64,000 nucleotides of DNA from Amanita rubescens (GCA_015039365.1 WION01000192.1:1-64000); one strand, 5' to 3'. Shown: positions 32,931 through 44,888, counted from the stretch's first letter. Numbers and translations: made by a program. The notes: a model not told the origin generated them from the sequence alone.

Positions 32931-35900
32931 CTAATGCCGTGATTGTCGCAACCATATATCGAGCGCTTCATTCTGTTGTAGCAGCGAGCCGGAAAGCCAG
33001 CGGTCTTCGGAAGGTGGCTGGTCTTTGAAACGAACCAAATATTGCATACCACGGCCGCGCCGACGTTCGTCGATAATTGCTTCCACCGGGAATTCTTCTA
33101 CGCCATCAATAATAATAGGGTCTGGCCATTCTTTAGTTCGTCCTGGGAAAAGAGAAGAATCAGATTCGTAATAAGGTAATAATTGGGAAACGTGAAATGT
33201 GGGGAAGATGGTTGAGTTGGGTAAATCTAGAGTATAAGTTGAGAATTCGGGGTGAGCTGCTGTAATCTTGTAAGGGCCATCGAAACGTGGCATTAGTTTA
33301 GCAACACGTTTCTCGCCTTTCGCCTTGTACTCGCAACGGTGATTATGGGTGGAGAGCCAGACACGGTCGCCGACATCAAAGACGGGGCGGAAGGGACGGT
33401 GTGAATTTGCAGCCGTTGCTTGGGCCACCTTTGCAGTTAACAAGTTATCTTGTGCCTTCAGAACGTCAACTTCCAGTTCTTTGAGTATTAGGATAGCCTC
33501 CTTTGTATCAAGGTCAGCTGTTGAGAAGGGTTCGGTGATGACCGGTGGTATGAGGCGCGGTGAGCGTCCCATCTTCAGATGAAAGCCGCTGAATCCCGTA
33601 GAAGCATTGACGGTATTCATCATATGGAAACGGACACGGGGGAGAGCTCTGACCCAACCTTTCTGGTTTCGTTCTACGTGAAATCTTAATGCTTGGCAGA
33701 GTGTGCGGTTGGTACGTTCGCTAGCGCCGTCTGTTTCTGGATGGAAAGCCGATGACATTTTGATGTCAATGCCCGTTAAGTTGTGCAGTGTGCGCCAAAA
33801 ACGTGAGGCAAATTTGGTATCACGATCGCAAATAATATCCGTCGGTAATCCATGCTCGCAATACCAGTGATCGAAAAATAGAAGTGCAATTTCTTTTGCA
33901 GTGGCATCTGTCCGGGTGGGAATAAGTAGAATTTCTGCGCCCAATCGATCCGTAATGGTCAAGATACAGTTAAACCCATGGTCTTCGGGAAGTGGGCCGA
34001 CGAAATCCATGGCAATTGAGGCGCCTCGGTGGTCAGGGACAGGTAGTGGGTGCAAGGGACCAGACGGCTTTCAGTCGCGCAGCTTTGAAGCGCTGGCAGT
34101 CAGCGCAGCCAGGGACATAATACCGTGCGAGGGACGTGAACATGCCAGGCCAGAAAAAGCTATCTCGTAACGCCGCGTATGACTTGTCGATGCCGAAGTG
34201 TCCAAGAAGGTCATGTGCCCATCGAAAGATTTGTGTGCGAATGGACGCTACGTTGGGTATGACCAATCGGTTCGTTCATCCACCAAAATCCATCTTGTAA
34301 TTTGAAATTAGGCATACCGTCGGCCTGCTGCCGCCATTTTTAGACACCAAGGGTCAGTTTGGTATCCCGTCTTAATTTTGGAGGCAAAGGAAGGATCTGA
34401 AGTCAGTGTCAGTCGAGTTGCGCCTAAGTTTGCTCTACGTTCATGTATTGGGGGAATCGAAATCAAGGCAGCGATGACATCCATTGGTGACTTTTTTATT
34501 TGTGCCGGCGGGGCCGCTTCAATAAATGCCGTGCGCGATAAGGCATCTGCTACAGGTGTTTTTCTGTCCGTCAATGTAACGGATTTCACAATCGAATTGG
34601 GACATAAATTCAGGACCAGCGGCACTGGCGTCTGGATAAATCTTTTTGCGTCATAAAATTTTCCAAGGTTCGGTGGTCGGTATAAATGATGAAATGGTTT
34701 CCCAAAAGGTCAGTACGCCAGCGTCGTAAGGCACGGATGATTGCTAATAGTTCTTTCTCATGGACTGGGTAATTTAGTTCTGCGGCCTTGAACGTCATTG
34801 AGTCAAATGCGACAGGACGGGACGTTTCCCATGTTGGGCCTGAAGGAGAGCAATGCACCTGAACGTTTGTCCGAGGCATCCGTCGTGACATAGATGTTGT
34901 TTTTGTCCAAGAGATCATGATTGATGACCGTTAGACATTCACGACTGATGACAAGGCGTTTAATCTCATCAAAAGCAAACTGGTGTGTATCAGTCCATGA
35001 GGGAAATTTGCGATCACAATGCTTCTCTGTTAAAGGTGTTAAAATGGCGGTGTGATCGGCAAGCTTTGGCAGAAAATTTGCGATGTATCGCACCAGTCCC
35101 AAAAAGGCTCGGACGTCACTTGCTGATTGCGGAACCGGCCAATCAAGGATACGGGAAACTTTCTTGTGATGTGCCTCGATCCCACGCGTGGAGATGTGGT
35201 GGCCCAAGAAGTCGATTTCCCAACAAAAAAGGTGAGTCTTTTTGGGGTTACAGTATAGCGAGGCAGCAGCCAAGGCGCTTAGTACCGTACGAACATTTTT
35301 TATATGTTCCTCGATAGATTCAGACCAGATGACGATGTCGTCAATGTAGACATGGCAGATGCGACCGATTAGTGGGCGTAGTGCCATGGTTACCCGACAC
35401 TGTTGCACAGAGGGACTATTCCGTGCGCCCATTGGCATAACGGTCCATTCATATAGGCCAAGTGGCGTCGTGACAGCAGTCAATGGCATGTCGTCAGGGT
35501 GTAAACGAGTTTGGAAGAAGGAGTCCGTCATATCCATAACACCCCAAATTTTACCTTTGGCACAATCCGCAAGGATCTCGTCTACACGAGGCAGCGGATG
35601 TGAGTCGATGACGGTATTTGCATTCAATTGACGGTAATCGTTCACCCAACGTGGCAAGACGATTGGATCTGCTTTGGGCGTTAAGAAGGCCGGCGAGGCA
35701 AACGGCGAAGAGGAGGGCCTGATACGCCCGGCATCCAAGTGACGTTGAATGAGTATAGCCCAAGCTTCTCTATATTTTTTTGGCGAAGCATAGGATCTTG
35801 TCGTGATGGTTTTTGATGGGTCTTTTAATTTAATTCTCGTGACTATATCTGTAGGGAGCTTGTCAACATGCGGGATTGGTTCAAAGATGTGTTTGAATTC

Positions 35901-37274
35901 TAGGCGCAAGTTAGCCTCAAGCTTTTGCAGTTGGTCATCAAGCTCTAGCTTTGCAATGACCGTGTCGATTGAGCGTCGTGTAGCTATAGCGTTTGCACCG
36001 GTTTCGTGTTTGAGTATACGGCGAGGATGACATACTTGCGCAAGCTCGGCTATAACATTAATTTTATTGGTTTCAATTGAAGCTGGTGATGCGAATGAAG
36101 GGGTGATTTTATTCCGTTGTGATGAAACAGTATCCGACTTTAACAAATCTATGTTTGTACCTCGGACGAAACAGGTACGACGGTCATGGTCAATTACTAG
36201 TTTGTTTTTAGCTAGAAAAGGAAGGCCTAACAAAACAGGCATTTTCAACGAAGCGGATATGAGTGCAATGACCTTTTTTGAGGTCCAGGCATTATTCATA
36301 GTCGATATACGGAGGTAGACAAATTCGGTTGCGCGAGTTTTCTGAGAATGTGAAGTTTGTAACGCGGCGCCAAAGCTCTCAGGCTGCGGTAGTTTATGGA
36401 CTTTCAGCTTCAATTGTTGTACTAAATGCGGGTGAATCAGTACAACGTAAGCGCCGTTATCGAGAAAGGTGTTGACAACGATAGAACGATGATTTGAGCC
36501 ATGTACGAAGCATTTGAGGTGTAGGTGCGACATACGGTAATCACTCACATGGATATTCTCATCGTCTTCTGACGATGTCGCCCAGTCAATGACGTCCGAC
36601 TCTTCGTCGTCGATTACAGCAGCAACAGTGTCAAGTCCCGGAGAGGAAGGTGCAGAGGTGATTGCTGCAATTTTGGATGTGGAGCCTGTACGCGCAGTAG
36701 CTGTCGATGGTTCTTGGACTCTTTTGGCCCGAATAGCCATGTCGACCGTGAGCGTGCGGTAATCTTTAGCAGCCGGATAGCCATTTGGGCATGAAGATGA
36801 TTGGTGTTTGACAAAGAACCGGCGGCACTTATAACAACCTTCATTTTCCGCGAGCAGTGAGCGCTCGGTAGTCGTTAGGGGCGGTACACGGTCAGTCCTT
36901 CTGGCCGACGTGGCGGAGGAGGTATTGGCAGAATTTGTACTAGGAGCAAAAGGCCTGGAACGCTTAGCGGATCGACTAGCCGCTTCATCGGCAACTTCAC
37001 GTGCACGTTTGATATCGTTCTGGTAAACATTGACAATGTCCTTAATGTCGTTCATCCAAGCCAGGGTAGATGTCTTTGATATTTCGAGGCCAGAACGTCG
37101 ACTAATGCGCAGGCGGTTTTCGATATCGAGAGGGAGACGCGATTCTAAGATGTCGATGAGATTTGCATCAGCAAATCTTTTGTTTGCTGTCAATAACCGG
37201 TTCTTGTTCGTAATCTCAGTGGCCCAATTCCAAAAGTTATATGGCGGTTTCAGCTCGCAGTAAAGGATTTCCCG
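32931..37274 (-). pseudogene. chromovirus Gag C-terminus and Pol, several frame breaks
   Basis: The largest open piece (34803-37274) holds the rest of Gag with a zinc finger CYKCRRFFVKHQSSSC, a protease with LDNGAYV, and RT with VYIDDIV and the LGHHIS block, then the start of RNase H. Three further pieces in other frames complete RNase H (FIIYTDHRTLEN) and a spacer with ADALSR. The zinc-binding integrase start HDLLGHFGIDKSY follows, with CADCQRF. The last piece (32931-34055) has the integrase core (MDFVGPLPED, ICDRDTKFAS, HPETDGASERTNR) and a C-terminal chromodomain (VEAIIDERRRGRG, YLVRFK). Frame changes lie near 34805, 34620, 34290 and 34050. Chromodomains steer such elements to heterochromatin. 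Confidence 0.85.
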
Positions 37275-37901
37275 TCAGATTTTATCCTCCCAGTCTGTGT
37301 CCAGGTAGCGGTCCCGGATTTCGTTGATGAAAGCGGCAAAAGATAACGATTTGAGGCGCTCGCGGTCAGAATTAATCCAGTCACGCATGTGTCCGTCACG
37401 TATGGACGCCATGGCCAACGGAACTTGTTTTTCTGCAGCGATGTCCTTTATGCCAAAATAGTCCAAACAGCCGAGTTCGAAACGAGAAGCAATATCCGGC
37501 GTTAGCCTACCCTCGGTCAGGATGGGGAGTTTCGACGGGTTGCTGTGTTCTAACGAGGCGTGTTCTGATCGTGTAGACATTACAACCCTGATCGATGACG
37601 ATGAAGACGATGAAGACGATGAAGACGATGAAGACGGTGGCGACGATGGAGGCGGTGGCGAGGGCAGTTTATTGCCCTCCAAAAACGGTGTAGACGTTGG
37701 GTTAAGCGGTTCAGAAGACAAAGAGGAAGAAGCGGTGCTCGGCGGGAGCAGGGTGCGGTGTGTAGATCCGTCCTTCGGAGTACTGGTGGCTGTATGCGGC
37801 GTACTCCGAGTGACAGCGCCTGAGCGAAGTTTGGTAGTTCCCCGGGAAGACTCGCCCTGCTTTGCCTTGGGCGATTTACGAGAAGATTTAGCTGGCGCCA
37901 A
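37275..37901 (-). pseudogene. chromovirus Gag N-terminal part, ends at an in-frame TGA
   Basis: The frame opens with TTG-GCG-CCA at 37901, where an ATG would be expected, so the start codon seems mutated. It runs through a Ser/Pro-rich N-terminus with a polyserine tract and a capsid-like part (YFGIKDIAAEKQ, MASIRDGHMRDW) to WEDKI and TGA 37275-37277. The next codon is CGG, and the same frame then continues without a stop for 824 codons. Arg-coding CGA changed to TGA explains this best. Confidence 0.75.
37592..37641 (+). repeat. 9-bp tandem repeat (GATGAAGAC)
   Basis: Five near-identical copies encode the polyserine tract of the chromovirus Gag on the minus strand. Confidence 0.8.
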
Positions 37902-37979
37902 AACGTAACAAGGAGACCGGTAGGGACCGGGGATTTCGAGAGTCGAGAGTCAACGCGCAAGTTGCTGTTCAAAAAAAAG

Positions 37980-38167
37980 TGTAAACCCTTTGTGGACTCA
38001 AAGGGGAATCACTCGAGACGGAACAGGACCAGAGCGTGTTAAGAGAGAACGAGTACCTAGGTACGATGATAAGGAGAAGGAAAAGAAAGAATATTGAAGT
38101 GTATGAACTATCCGAATATATGTATGTTGATTGATTGTAGTTGTTTGTTAGTAATCGTATGATTACA
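37980..38167 (-). repeat. 5' LTR of the chromovirus
   Basis: 188 bp, two differences from 32623-32810, followed by the CATGT duplication. Just inside, the minus strand has a run of eight T; I could not identify a tRNA-type primer site. Confidence 0.93.
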
Positions 38168-38172
38168 CATGT

Positions 38173-39085
38173 ACACCTAGCGCTTCGAGCAGCGGGAACA
38201 ATTCACCACACCACCAAGAATAGAAAAGATTACCGTGGGATGGAAATGGGATAGAGAGGGCCTGTGTCTATGCTGCCACGTCTATTCGAGTTGTTTAATC
38301 CAGATGCCAGCCCACCAGATGGTTCAAACAGCATACGAATGAGCTGGTGGGCAGGATGTGGTTTAGATGGTTTAAGGCGGTGAGGAAACGGGATTGAATC
38401 GATTGGGATTCTTTTAACTTCGGCAAGAAGAACTTCAAGTTGTCGCGCACAAACGGCACAGACGGTAGCGAGGGCCACAACGGATGTTGTTTGATAAAAC
38501 CGTCCGTACGAACAAATTAGAAATTTCGAGGTTTTGTTGGCCCGAAACGACGTTGGGACATTGAATTGACTTGTCCCATACGTACGACGAAGGAGGCAGC
38601 GATAGGTTTTTTCAGTTTCTGAAAGCCTGGGAACAGACATCGACCACTAGCATCACGAGATTCTACTCGAGCTCAATGACTCGCTGAGACTCAAGTACCA
38701 CGGTACTCGAAAAAAGACGTACAGGTATCATAAGGCGGAAACGGCAACAGGACACAGTTGCATTTGGTTTGCATAGTGGAGCCAAAGGTGCAGGTCGTGT
38801 CTGGGAAAGGTCTACAGGACTGCACGAAATGCATCAAAGAGACGAAAACAAAGTGACATAGGATGTCCGGTTTCCATAAGGGAGCATATCATCGACTAAC
38901 ACGCGTTGCTGAGGCTGATAAGGTGTAGGACAGAAAACGACTCAGAAGCGGCAATGTGTTCAGTATCACTCCGGCACAGAGAGCCGCTCAACAAGAAACC
39001 TTGGCAAGCAATGGAATTACAAGTAGTGTCCAAATATTAGAGTAGTCGGCCATGGATCCGAAGCCAAGACGTGCTTTTGAACTCT
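38173..39085. other. host flank with one doubtful minus-strand ORF
   Basis: A 136-codon ORF with an ATG (38640-38230, minus, MSVPRLSETEKTYRC) lies here. It has no recognisable motif and is overlapped by other short frames. It could be an exon or chance. The rest is the 3' side of the HNH-type gene. Confidence 0.3.
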
Positions 39086-40372
39086 TTATTGATACCGACT
39101 CCGAGGTAGTTCGCGCAGAGCAGTCCAGATCGCATGCTCTAGAACCGCAGCAGAAGCTCCGTCGCTAGACAATACCAATGTCTCTTCCATCTCCCATATC
39201 ACAGAGTCCATATATTCGGAAGCTGCAGAGAGGTACGCAACCTTTGCGCAGGCCGCGTGAAGCTCCAAGTAGTCTCTTGAGGGAACGGGGAGCCTTGGGT
39301 TGTTAGTGTTAAATGTTATGACTTTATGGTACTCGGCGATGTCCCTGGGATATATCGCCCCCAAATTATACACATTTTCGACAGCCTGATGGAGGAGATT
39401 AGTTATCCTGCCTCATGAATATATATTACATCATCCTTACTGTAGGCTCGAGCCACATTTCCAACCTGTCGAATAAGCTGCGCGCGTCGTAACACATCGT
39501 CATGACATTTTCCAACCGATGTACCTTAGGGCCATTGAGTTCTTTCATCAGGCTTTCGCGGCTGGCAAAGCGAGATAAAACGGCCCAGGCAGAAGCAGCG
39601 TAATCAGCCTGAAAAATTAGGCCAGATTGTCGATATGTGAAGAGGAATCAAGATAAACCTTCCTGGATCCTTCGCTGATGCCTACATTTGTCGATTCGGA
39701 AAGTATATGAGCACACTCGGTATCCACCACCTCTATCCCAGGGGTTTCGTCTAATTCCCTGGACTTCCTGACAGACTGGCGATCATACCGCCCTGAAACA
39801 ACGCATCTGAATCCATCACGAACTAGCGCCTTTAAAACACGTTAGTCGCAAGATATCATGACGTGAAACCTCCGAACTTGCCTTTCTCTTTGCTGTCTCA
39901 TGACGTGTTGGCGCCTCTTCGAGCATGCTCCTGATCATCTCGGCCTGGGTGTCGAATGACTGGCGAGAAGGGTGACGAGATTGCACAGGAGTCCGACATC
40001 CTTTTGCGGATCGAACTAAGGTTTTATCAAAACGGAGAGAAAAGAACAGAAGACTGTCAAGATGAACTCACAAAGCCTAAAACCGTCATAATATAGCTTT
40101 CCGAGATCAAGCAACTTCTGCCGATCCCCACAAGTTGAGTTAACTTCTCTGACGAGGTTAGCGAGCCCCCTGTCGCCTGGAACGTGGTGAAAAAAGTGTC
40201 CAACAATGCGACAGTGCATAATAAGATCAACATCCCTTCTATTACTTGTAACGTGATCGTTTTCCGCCAGAATTGTGGCTTCCAATCGTCGAAGCATATT
40301 ATATGCGCTGACAACACTTGCCCTGTCTTGTAGAGGCTGAGGGAGCAAAAGTGGGAGTGGAGTGCCGGGCAT
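39086..40372 (-). CDS. second HNH-nuclease-like protein
   Basis: Several exons on the minus strand give the same architecture as the gene at 16693-18042. The N-terminal helical part is MPGTPLPLLLPQPL...VVSAYNMLRRLEATI and LANLVREVN. A linker is followed by a core with FRCVVSGRYD (near 39790), CAHILSEST, SAWAVLSRFA, HRLENVMTM and DRLEMWLE, then NVYNLGAIYP and the C-terminal YLELHAACAKVAYLSAA. It ends at 39086. The Asn of HNH is kept (NVMTM), but the following His of typical members appears replaced (CYDARSLFDRL), so nuclease activity is doubtful. The true start could lie upstream, since the frame is open before the chosen ATG at 40372. The two copies are distant paralogues, not a recent duplication. 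Confidence 0.65.
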
Positions 40373-41080
40373 GAGGCCAAGGAACGACTCGAAGGCGTTC
40401 TTATAGCAAAATGATGGATAAATGGGACAAGCGATAGCCTACAGCACGGCTTTTCCCGCCATCGGCTTTTCCCCTCCCTCTCTAATCCGTTTGATTGTGC
40501 TGACCAGCTGTGTTCCACGGCCATCCTGCCTCAATCGTGCCCACCGCATGAAACCCCTACCCCAACATGCCAAATCCTGCCCCACGACGACTCTGACAAC
40601 TACGCGGGGACTCTGACCCTTTACACCCTACCATGCCCAATTTCGCCCAATGGCATCTTTTACAACAACGCGAAAGGCCCAACACCTGGCTGTGACCCCT
40701 CTACACACAATCTCACCCACCGGTACCTCTTCCAACCATGCGTAACCCATTTACGCCCACCGGCGACCCCCTACTATCTGCTCAACTTGTTTCCAAAAAA
40801 GGAGAGGCTCGCTCGCGAACGTCTCCTTTTTGGGACATATCCTTTTTGGGAAAATACCAACGTTGTCCGCTAATGTATCTTCCAACCATCTACAAGCATT
40901 GAAAGTTCAGTTACTATTGGAATCGCAATCGGTATCTCATCCTGCAGCACTATCTACCCTTGCCAGCTGCCCAGTTAGTCTGTGGGCGATGAGCTATATG
41001 CTGGGCCATATTATCCGGACTCGTTGGTGTATGTTCTCATCATGCAAGTCGTGTTACAACAGCATGGTAAATCTCCGGGC
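40373..41080. other. intergenic region
   Basis: C-rich sequence with loosely repeated CGCCCACCGGC/CGCCCAATGGC phrases (40550-40770), followed by the hairpin at 40793-40835. No gene seen. Confidence 0.4.
40793..40835. other. perfect hairpin
   Basis: CCAAAAAAGGAGA and TCTCCTTTTTGG form a stem of about 12 bp around a GC-rich loop. A second TCCTTTTTGGGAAAA copy follows at 40840-40854 and could pair with the same left arm. The function is unknown; it could be a relic of a small inverted-repeat element. Confidence 0.6.
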
Positions 41081-41200
41081 CCCAACAGTCAACACTACGC
41101 TGAACGTTGTCGGGTGAGTCAGGGGACGACTGTTGCGAGGAAGATACACGCTCTCCGATACGTATTCGCTACAGAAGCCGTTGATGTAGGCAGAATAACA
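41081..41200. repeat. direct repeat flanking the membrane-protein copies
   Basis: About 110 bases (ACTACGCTGAACGTTGTCGG...GAAGCCGTTGATGTAGG) recur with about 80% identity at 41706-41815, each time downstream of a PPxY membrane-protein copy on the minus strand. A weaker copy occurs near 44785-44830. It marks the unit of tandem duplication. Confidence 0.65.
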
Positions 41201-41306
41201 ACATGATTTTATTGTTCCTTGCATACAAAGAAAGAAGACGCAAAACAGGATGATGCATAATCGGATCGTTTGATTGAAGCATAAATGAAGATATCAGACA
41301 AAGGTG

Positions 41307-41640
41307 TCAATAATATGCGGGTGGTGGCTCATCGGACAATCCTTGCGCCCAATCTGACGAGAGCTGCGTGTGCAGGTGGTCAATTCTAGTGTTAAGGTGA
41401 CGTATCTGCTCGTGCATAACCTCCATCTCGCGTTCTGTTTCTTGCCTTCTAACGTCACTTGACGACAAGGAGACGTGACCGGTCTCGCTGCGCATCGCAG
41501 CGGATTGCTAGAAGTAAGGTCGTGCATCTCCTGTTGCGCAGTTTGGAGATGCTGATTGATTTCCATTTGGCCCGCAGCTCCTTCTGGATCGGTACTAGCT
41601 ATGCTCGTCCGAGCAACGTCATTGGGATCCTCCACCAGCG
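41307..41640 (-). pseudogene. PPxY membrane-protein family, 3' fragment
   Basis: Only the cytoplasmic end is present. QMEINQHLQTAQQEMHDL is in one frame. After a frameshift near 41490, the coiled coil EREMEVMHEQIRHLNTRIDHL and the tail LSDEPPPAYY end at 41307. It is the remnant of a third tandem copy. Confidence 0.8.
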
Positions 41641-41935
41641 GCCCCCGTCATATAAGCCGTATTGATCATGTTGACAACAGGCTGGTAACTCTTCGGGATT
41701 TCACACATTCAATACGACGCTGAATGTCGTAGGATGAGTCAGGTGACGACCTTGTGAGGAAGGCACACGCTCTCCGACACATATTCCCCACAGAAGCTGT
41801 TGGTGTAGGTGGTGTTCACGTTGAACAATAACATGTTTCTAAAAAGTAAAAGGAAACGCAAGACAAGTTCCTACTAGGACTATACGTATTTGGGTCACTT
41901 GGTTGAAGCATAAACGAAAATGGCAGGTAAAGATG

Positions 41936-43390
41936 TTAATAATACGTGGGTGGCGGTTCATCGGATAACCCTTGTGCCAAATCCGATGAGAGCTGCATGT
42001 GAAGATGCTCCATTCGTGTGTTAAGACGATGTATCTGCTCGCGCATAACCTCCATCTCCCGGTCCGTTTCTTGCCCTATAACGTCACTTGACGTCTCACT
42101 GCGCATTGCAGATTGCCTAGGCGTAAGATCCTGCATCTCTTGTTGTGCGGTTTGGAGATGCTGATTGATCTCCATTTGGCGCATGGCTCTCAGTCCATCT
42201 TGGCCCTTCCTATTGGGTGCCAGCGATGACTGGAATTGTCGAAAAGGCACCAGTCTCCCAGTCGAGTCAAACGAATGTGAGTGGACAATACCGTGTTGGT
42301 TTGGCATAATTCCCTCGGAGGGGCCGGGATTTTCATTCTGGCTGGCAGAGTTTTGCTGCTGTAGATCGGTAGTATTGCTCGTCTTAACACCATCAGAGCC
42401 GCCTACGAGCAATTGACGATTGAATGATGTGGTAAGGATGGGCTCAATAACTACTTTCTGCGACCTCCTTGAACGTCTGAATCGGAACGCCAGCGCCACG
42501 AGTAACGCAATAAATCCAAGACCCCCAAATGCACATCCGATGGCAATCTTCAACTTGCGATTCGATGATGAGATGTATGTTTTTGCAGTCTGGGTGGGAT
42601 GGGCAATCGTCCTAGTGGATGATGATCCTATTAAAGTCGATGAGGTCGCATTGTCGGGGATGTCAGCTCTGAGGTGATATTAGATCCGCGGGCTGATGGG
42701 CGATATCAATGAATAGACATACGTATAAATGGCATAGTCAAAGATGAGATTGGTTTGATTCACGCCTTTCGTCCAGATCACCAATTCATGCTGGGAGTTG
42801 TCCAACCCGGTAGCATTGAAGACGCTAGCATTATACTGTATGGCAGGAGTCCCGTTAGTCTGGTGGAAGAAAGGGCCCATATCATTGCCATCGAGGGTAA
42901 AATTGCATGCCGTATTGAATGGAATAGAAACGTTGCCAACGGCGACTGGCCCTGCCAACTCACTGGCATCAGGATTCTGAGTGTTTGCGATGATGAAAAA
43001 TACCCAGATGGATATGCCTGTAAAGAGAGTGTATCGTTGGTGAACAAGGAAAGAGTTGGATGGGTGCCCATTTTTCTAACCTGTGAAAGAGAGTGTGATG
43101 TTCAGCCCAGTGGTCTTATAAGGCGAAGTCGGATCATATGATGCAGCCGTCCATGTTCCGTTAAAGGCTAAGGAAGTGTTCGATACCAGACCACAACCAT
43201 CAGTGCCACATTTCGCTGAATAATACCAAGCGGAATATACTCCACTGGCACTAGGCCAGTAGATGGGCTTTTGGCCCGTTGCAAGGTCCCCATAAGTATC
43301 ATCTATGCTAATGTTGACGAAGCGTGCCCCCGTTGTGTGGATGAGGAGGAAGAGAAAGAGACAGTCGAGGGAGGCTTGTCTGACCCACAT
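41936..43390 (-). CDS. single-pass membrane protein with PPPxYY tail (intact copy)
   Basis: Three exons. Exon 1 (ATG 43390) has a signal peptide (MWVRQASLDCLFLFLLIHT) and ISIDDTYGDLATGQKPIY. Exon 2 continues the N-glycosylation-rich ectodomain (TACNFTLDGNDMGPFFHQ, TNLIFDYAIYT). Exon 3 starts ADIPDNATSST and holds the membrane helix (AIGCAFGGLGFIALLVALAF), basic stop-transfer RFRRSRRSQK and a cytoplasmic Gln/Ser-rich linker. It ends with a coiled coil (REQIHRLNTRMEHLHMQL) and the tail DEPPPTYY. PPxY is the ligand of WW domains, so recruitment of an Rsp5-type ubiquitin ligase or arrestin adaptor is a reasonable guess. The family is large in agaricomycetes; the ligand is unknown. Confidence 0.8.
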
Positions 43391-43524
43391 ATGTGGGTAC
43401 CGTGGTAGGAGTTCTCATAGTACGTTATCTCCGCACCTGTTCAAACACCTCCTTGTTCCCGTCGCAGCTTGGCCCTTAATGCGGCATGCGATCTGGGATC
43501 GAGACTGGGGGCCAGATCACTTCC

Positions 43525-44500
43525 TCCTTGAACCCATCAGGAAAATTCTGGTTTGGCTTATGCACTTTGGGGACTTAAAATGTCTTTCCTGCCTTAGTGA
43601 TAAAAATGGCTAAGACCATCCTAAGACTCTAAGTGCATTAAGGTCATTGATTTTTACCTGATTTTTTCCAAGTCCAAGATAAGGCCATTGACAATGGTCA
43701 TGTCTTATATAAGTCTAAGTGTCTTTGTCAAGTCAAAATAAGTCACTAAGCTTGGCGTGGGAAAGTGAGAAAAATGCGAATACCTCATTAACTAAGCCAT
43801 TTTTGGCAATTCTGATTTTAGATTTGGGTTTTTCGACATCAAGAGCACCACTTTGATGTCACGTGATTATTACGTAATACGTTCCCACGGTCAATATGGT
43901 CCGTGCGCATGACCGAGGTATATAAAGGAGGGCCTCTAGACCCCCTCCCATGCCCCAGGTGCCCAGGGACTTCTCATAAGGCATCAGTTAAGTTGTACTA
44001 AGTCAAGCTAGAAAGTAATTAAGTCAAAAGAGTAATAAGTTACTAAATAAGTAGTAATAAGTGTAAAAGTACTTAAAAATCAATGCCACTTTTTTTGACC
44101 TTATTTTCAGCCACTTAAGACAAGATAAGGATCATAAGACCATCACCTACCAAATAAGTGGCAAAAAGTGCTTGTAAGTTGAGCACCTGCAAAATAAGTT
44201 GCAGAAAGTGCAAATAAGCGGTAGAAAGTGCAAAATAAGTGGCAGAAAGTGCTTGTAAGCCAAGCACCTGTAAGTGGTGCCAGTAGGCTGGGTTTGGCTT
44301 CCAAAAGTCCCCAAAAATAAGTCAATTAAGTCAGCTTTTTTATTTTAAGGCTCTCAAAAGAGGGGGGGGGGTGCCTTATTTTACTTATATAAGTCAAAAA
44401 TAAGTCCACAATTTGGTAACTTAAAAATTACTTATTTGTCTTATTTAAGTCAATAAGTCCTGATAAGGCAACCCAGAATTCTCCTGATGCCGTTCCCAGG
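43525..44500. mobile_element. non-coding TIR repeat with TAAGT motifs, about 0.97 kb
   Basis: Imperfect inverted ends (GAACCCCATCAGGAAAATTC at the left, GAACGGCATCAGGAGAATTC inverted at the right, continuing through TTGxCTTAT) enclose an AT-rich interior. The interior has dozens of AAGTC/TAAGT words and four tandem copies of an AATAAGTGGCAGAAAGTGC-like unit (44150-44270). A run of ten G occurs at 44361-44370. There is no coding potential. It looks like a MITE-type element. The exact ends and target duplication are uncertain. Confidence 0.55.
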
Positions 44501-44888
44501 GAGACGAGTGCTCGTCCCTTAAACCGATATAATGTTGAGCCAGACAACATAACGCCAAGACGTCCCGGGATCGTACTACGCTCAGCTTCCCCAACTTGAT
44601 GTGACTTGTGTTGACAGCACGCGCGTATTGCGCCCAAGACTCACCGTCAATAGCGAGTAACGTCATCCAAAATAGCAGTTTTGGGAGGCTCGTGCTTTAC
44701 AAGTGCGTCAGTCTCATATATCTCATCTTCACTTGATACAAGCCAGTATCGTTGAAATTTCTTCATCATTGCCCGACATTGGCTAACACAGTCGATGCTA
44801 CTGGTGTATGGGGTATTCGCATTGAACAATACATAACACGCTATTGCTCTCTTGGTTGAAGCATAAACGAAAATGACGTGTAAATATG
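44501..44888. other. intergenic region
   Basis: Downstream region of the third membrane-protein copy. It carries a weak form of the duplicated flank near 44785-44830. No gene seen. Confidence 0.4.

Larger units (their letters stand above)
32623..38167 (-). mobile_element. Ty3/gypsy chromovirus, 5.5 kb, defective
   Basis: Two 188-bp LTRs (32623-32810 and 37980-38167, TGTAAACCC...GATTACA) differ at two sites. A perfect 5-bp duplication CATGT flanks them (32618-32622 and 38168-38172). The minus-strand order is 5' LTR, gag, protease, RT, RNase H, integrase with a chromodomain, purine tract GGTGGGGGAGGG and 3' LTR. The frame is broken at several places, so the copy cannot make a full polyprotein although it inserted recently. 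Confidence 0.93.

Noticed and set aside
37272..37280. TGA-CGG inside the chromovirus Gag as a programmed readthrough stop
   Set aside because: UGA-CGG is a known leaky context, but here it lies inside the capsid-like part, well before the zinc finger. The same copy also has other breaks, so a CGA-to-TGA mutation is the simpler reading.
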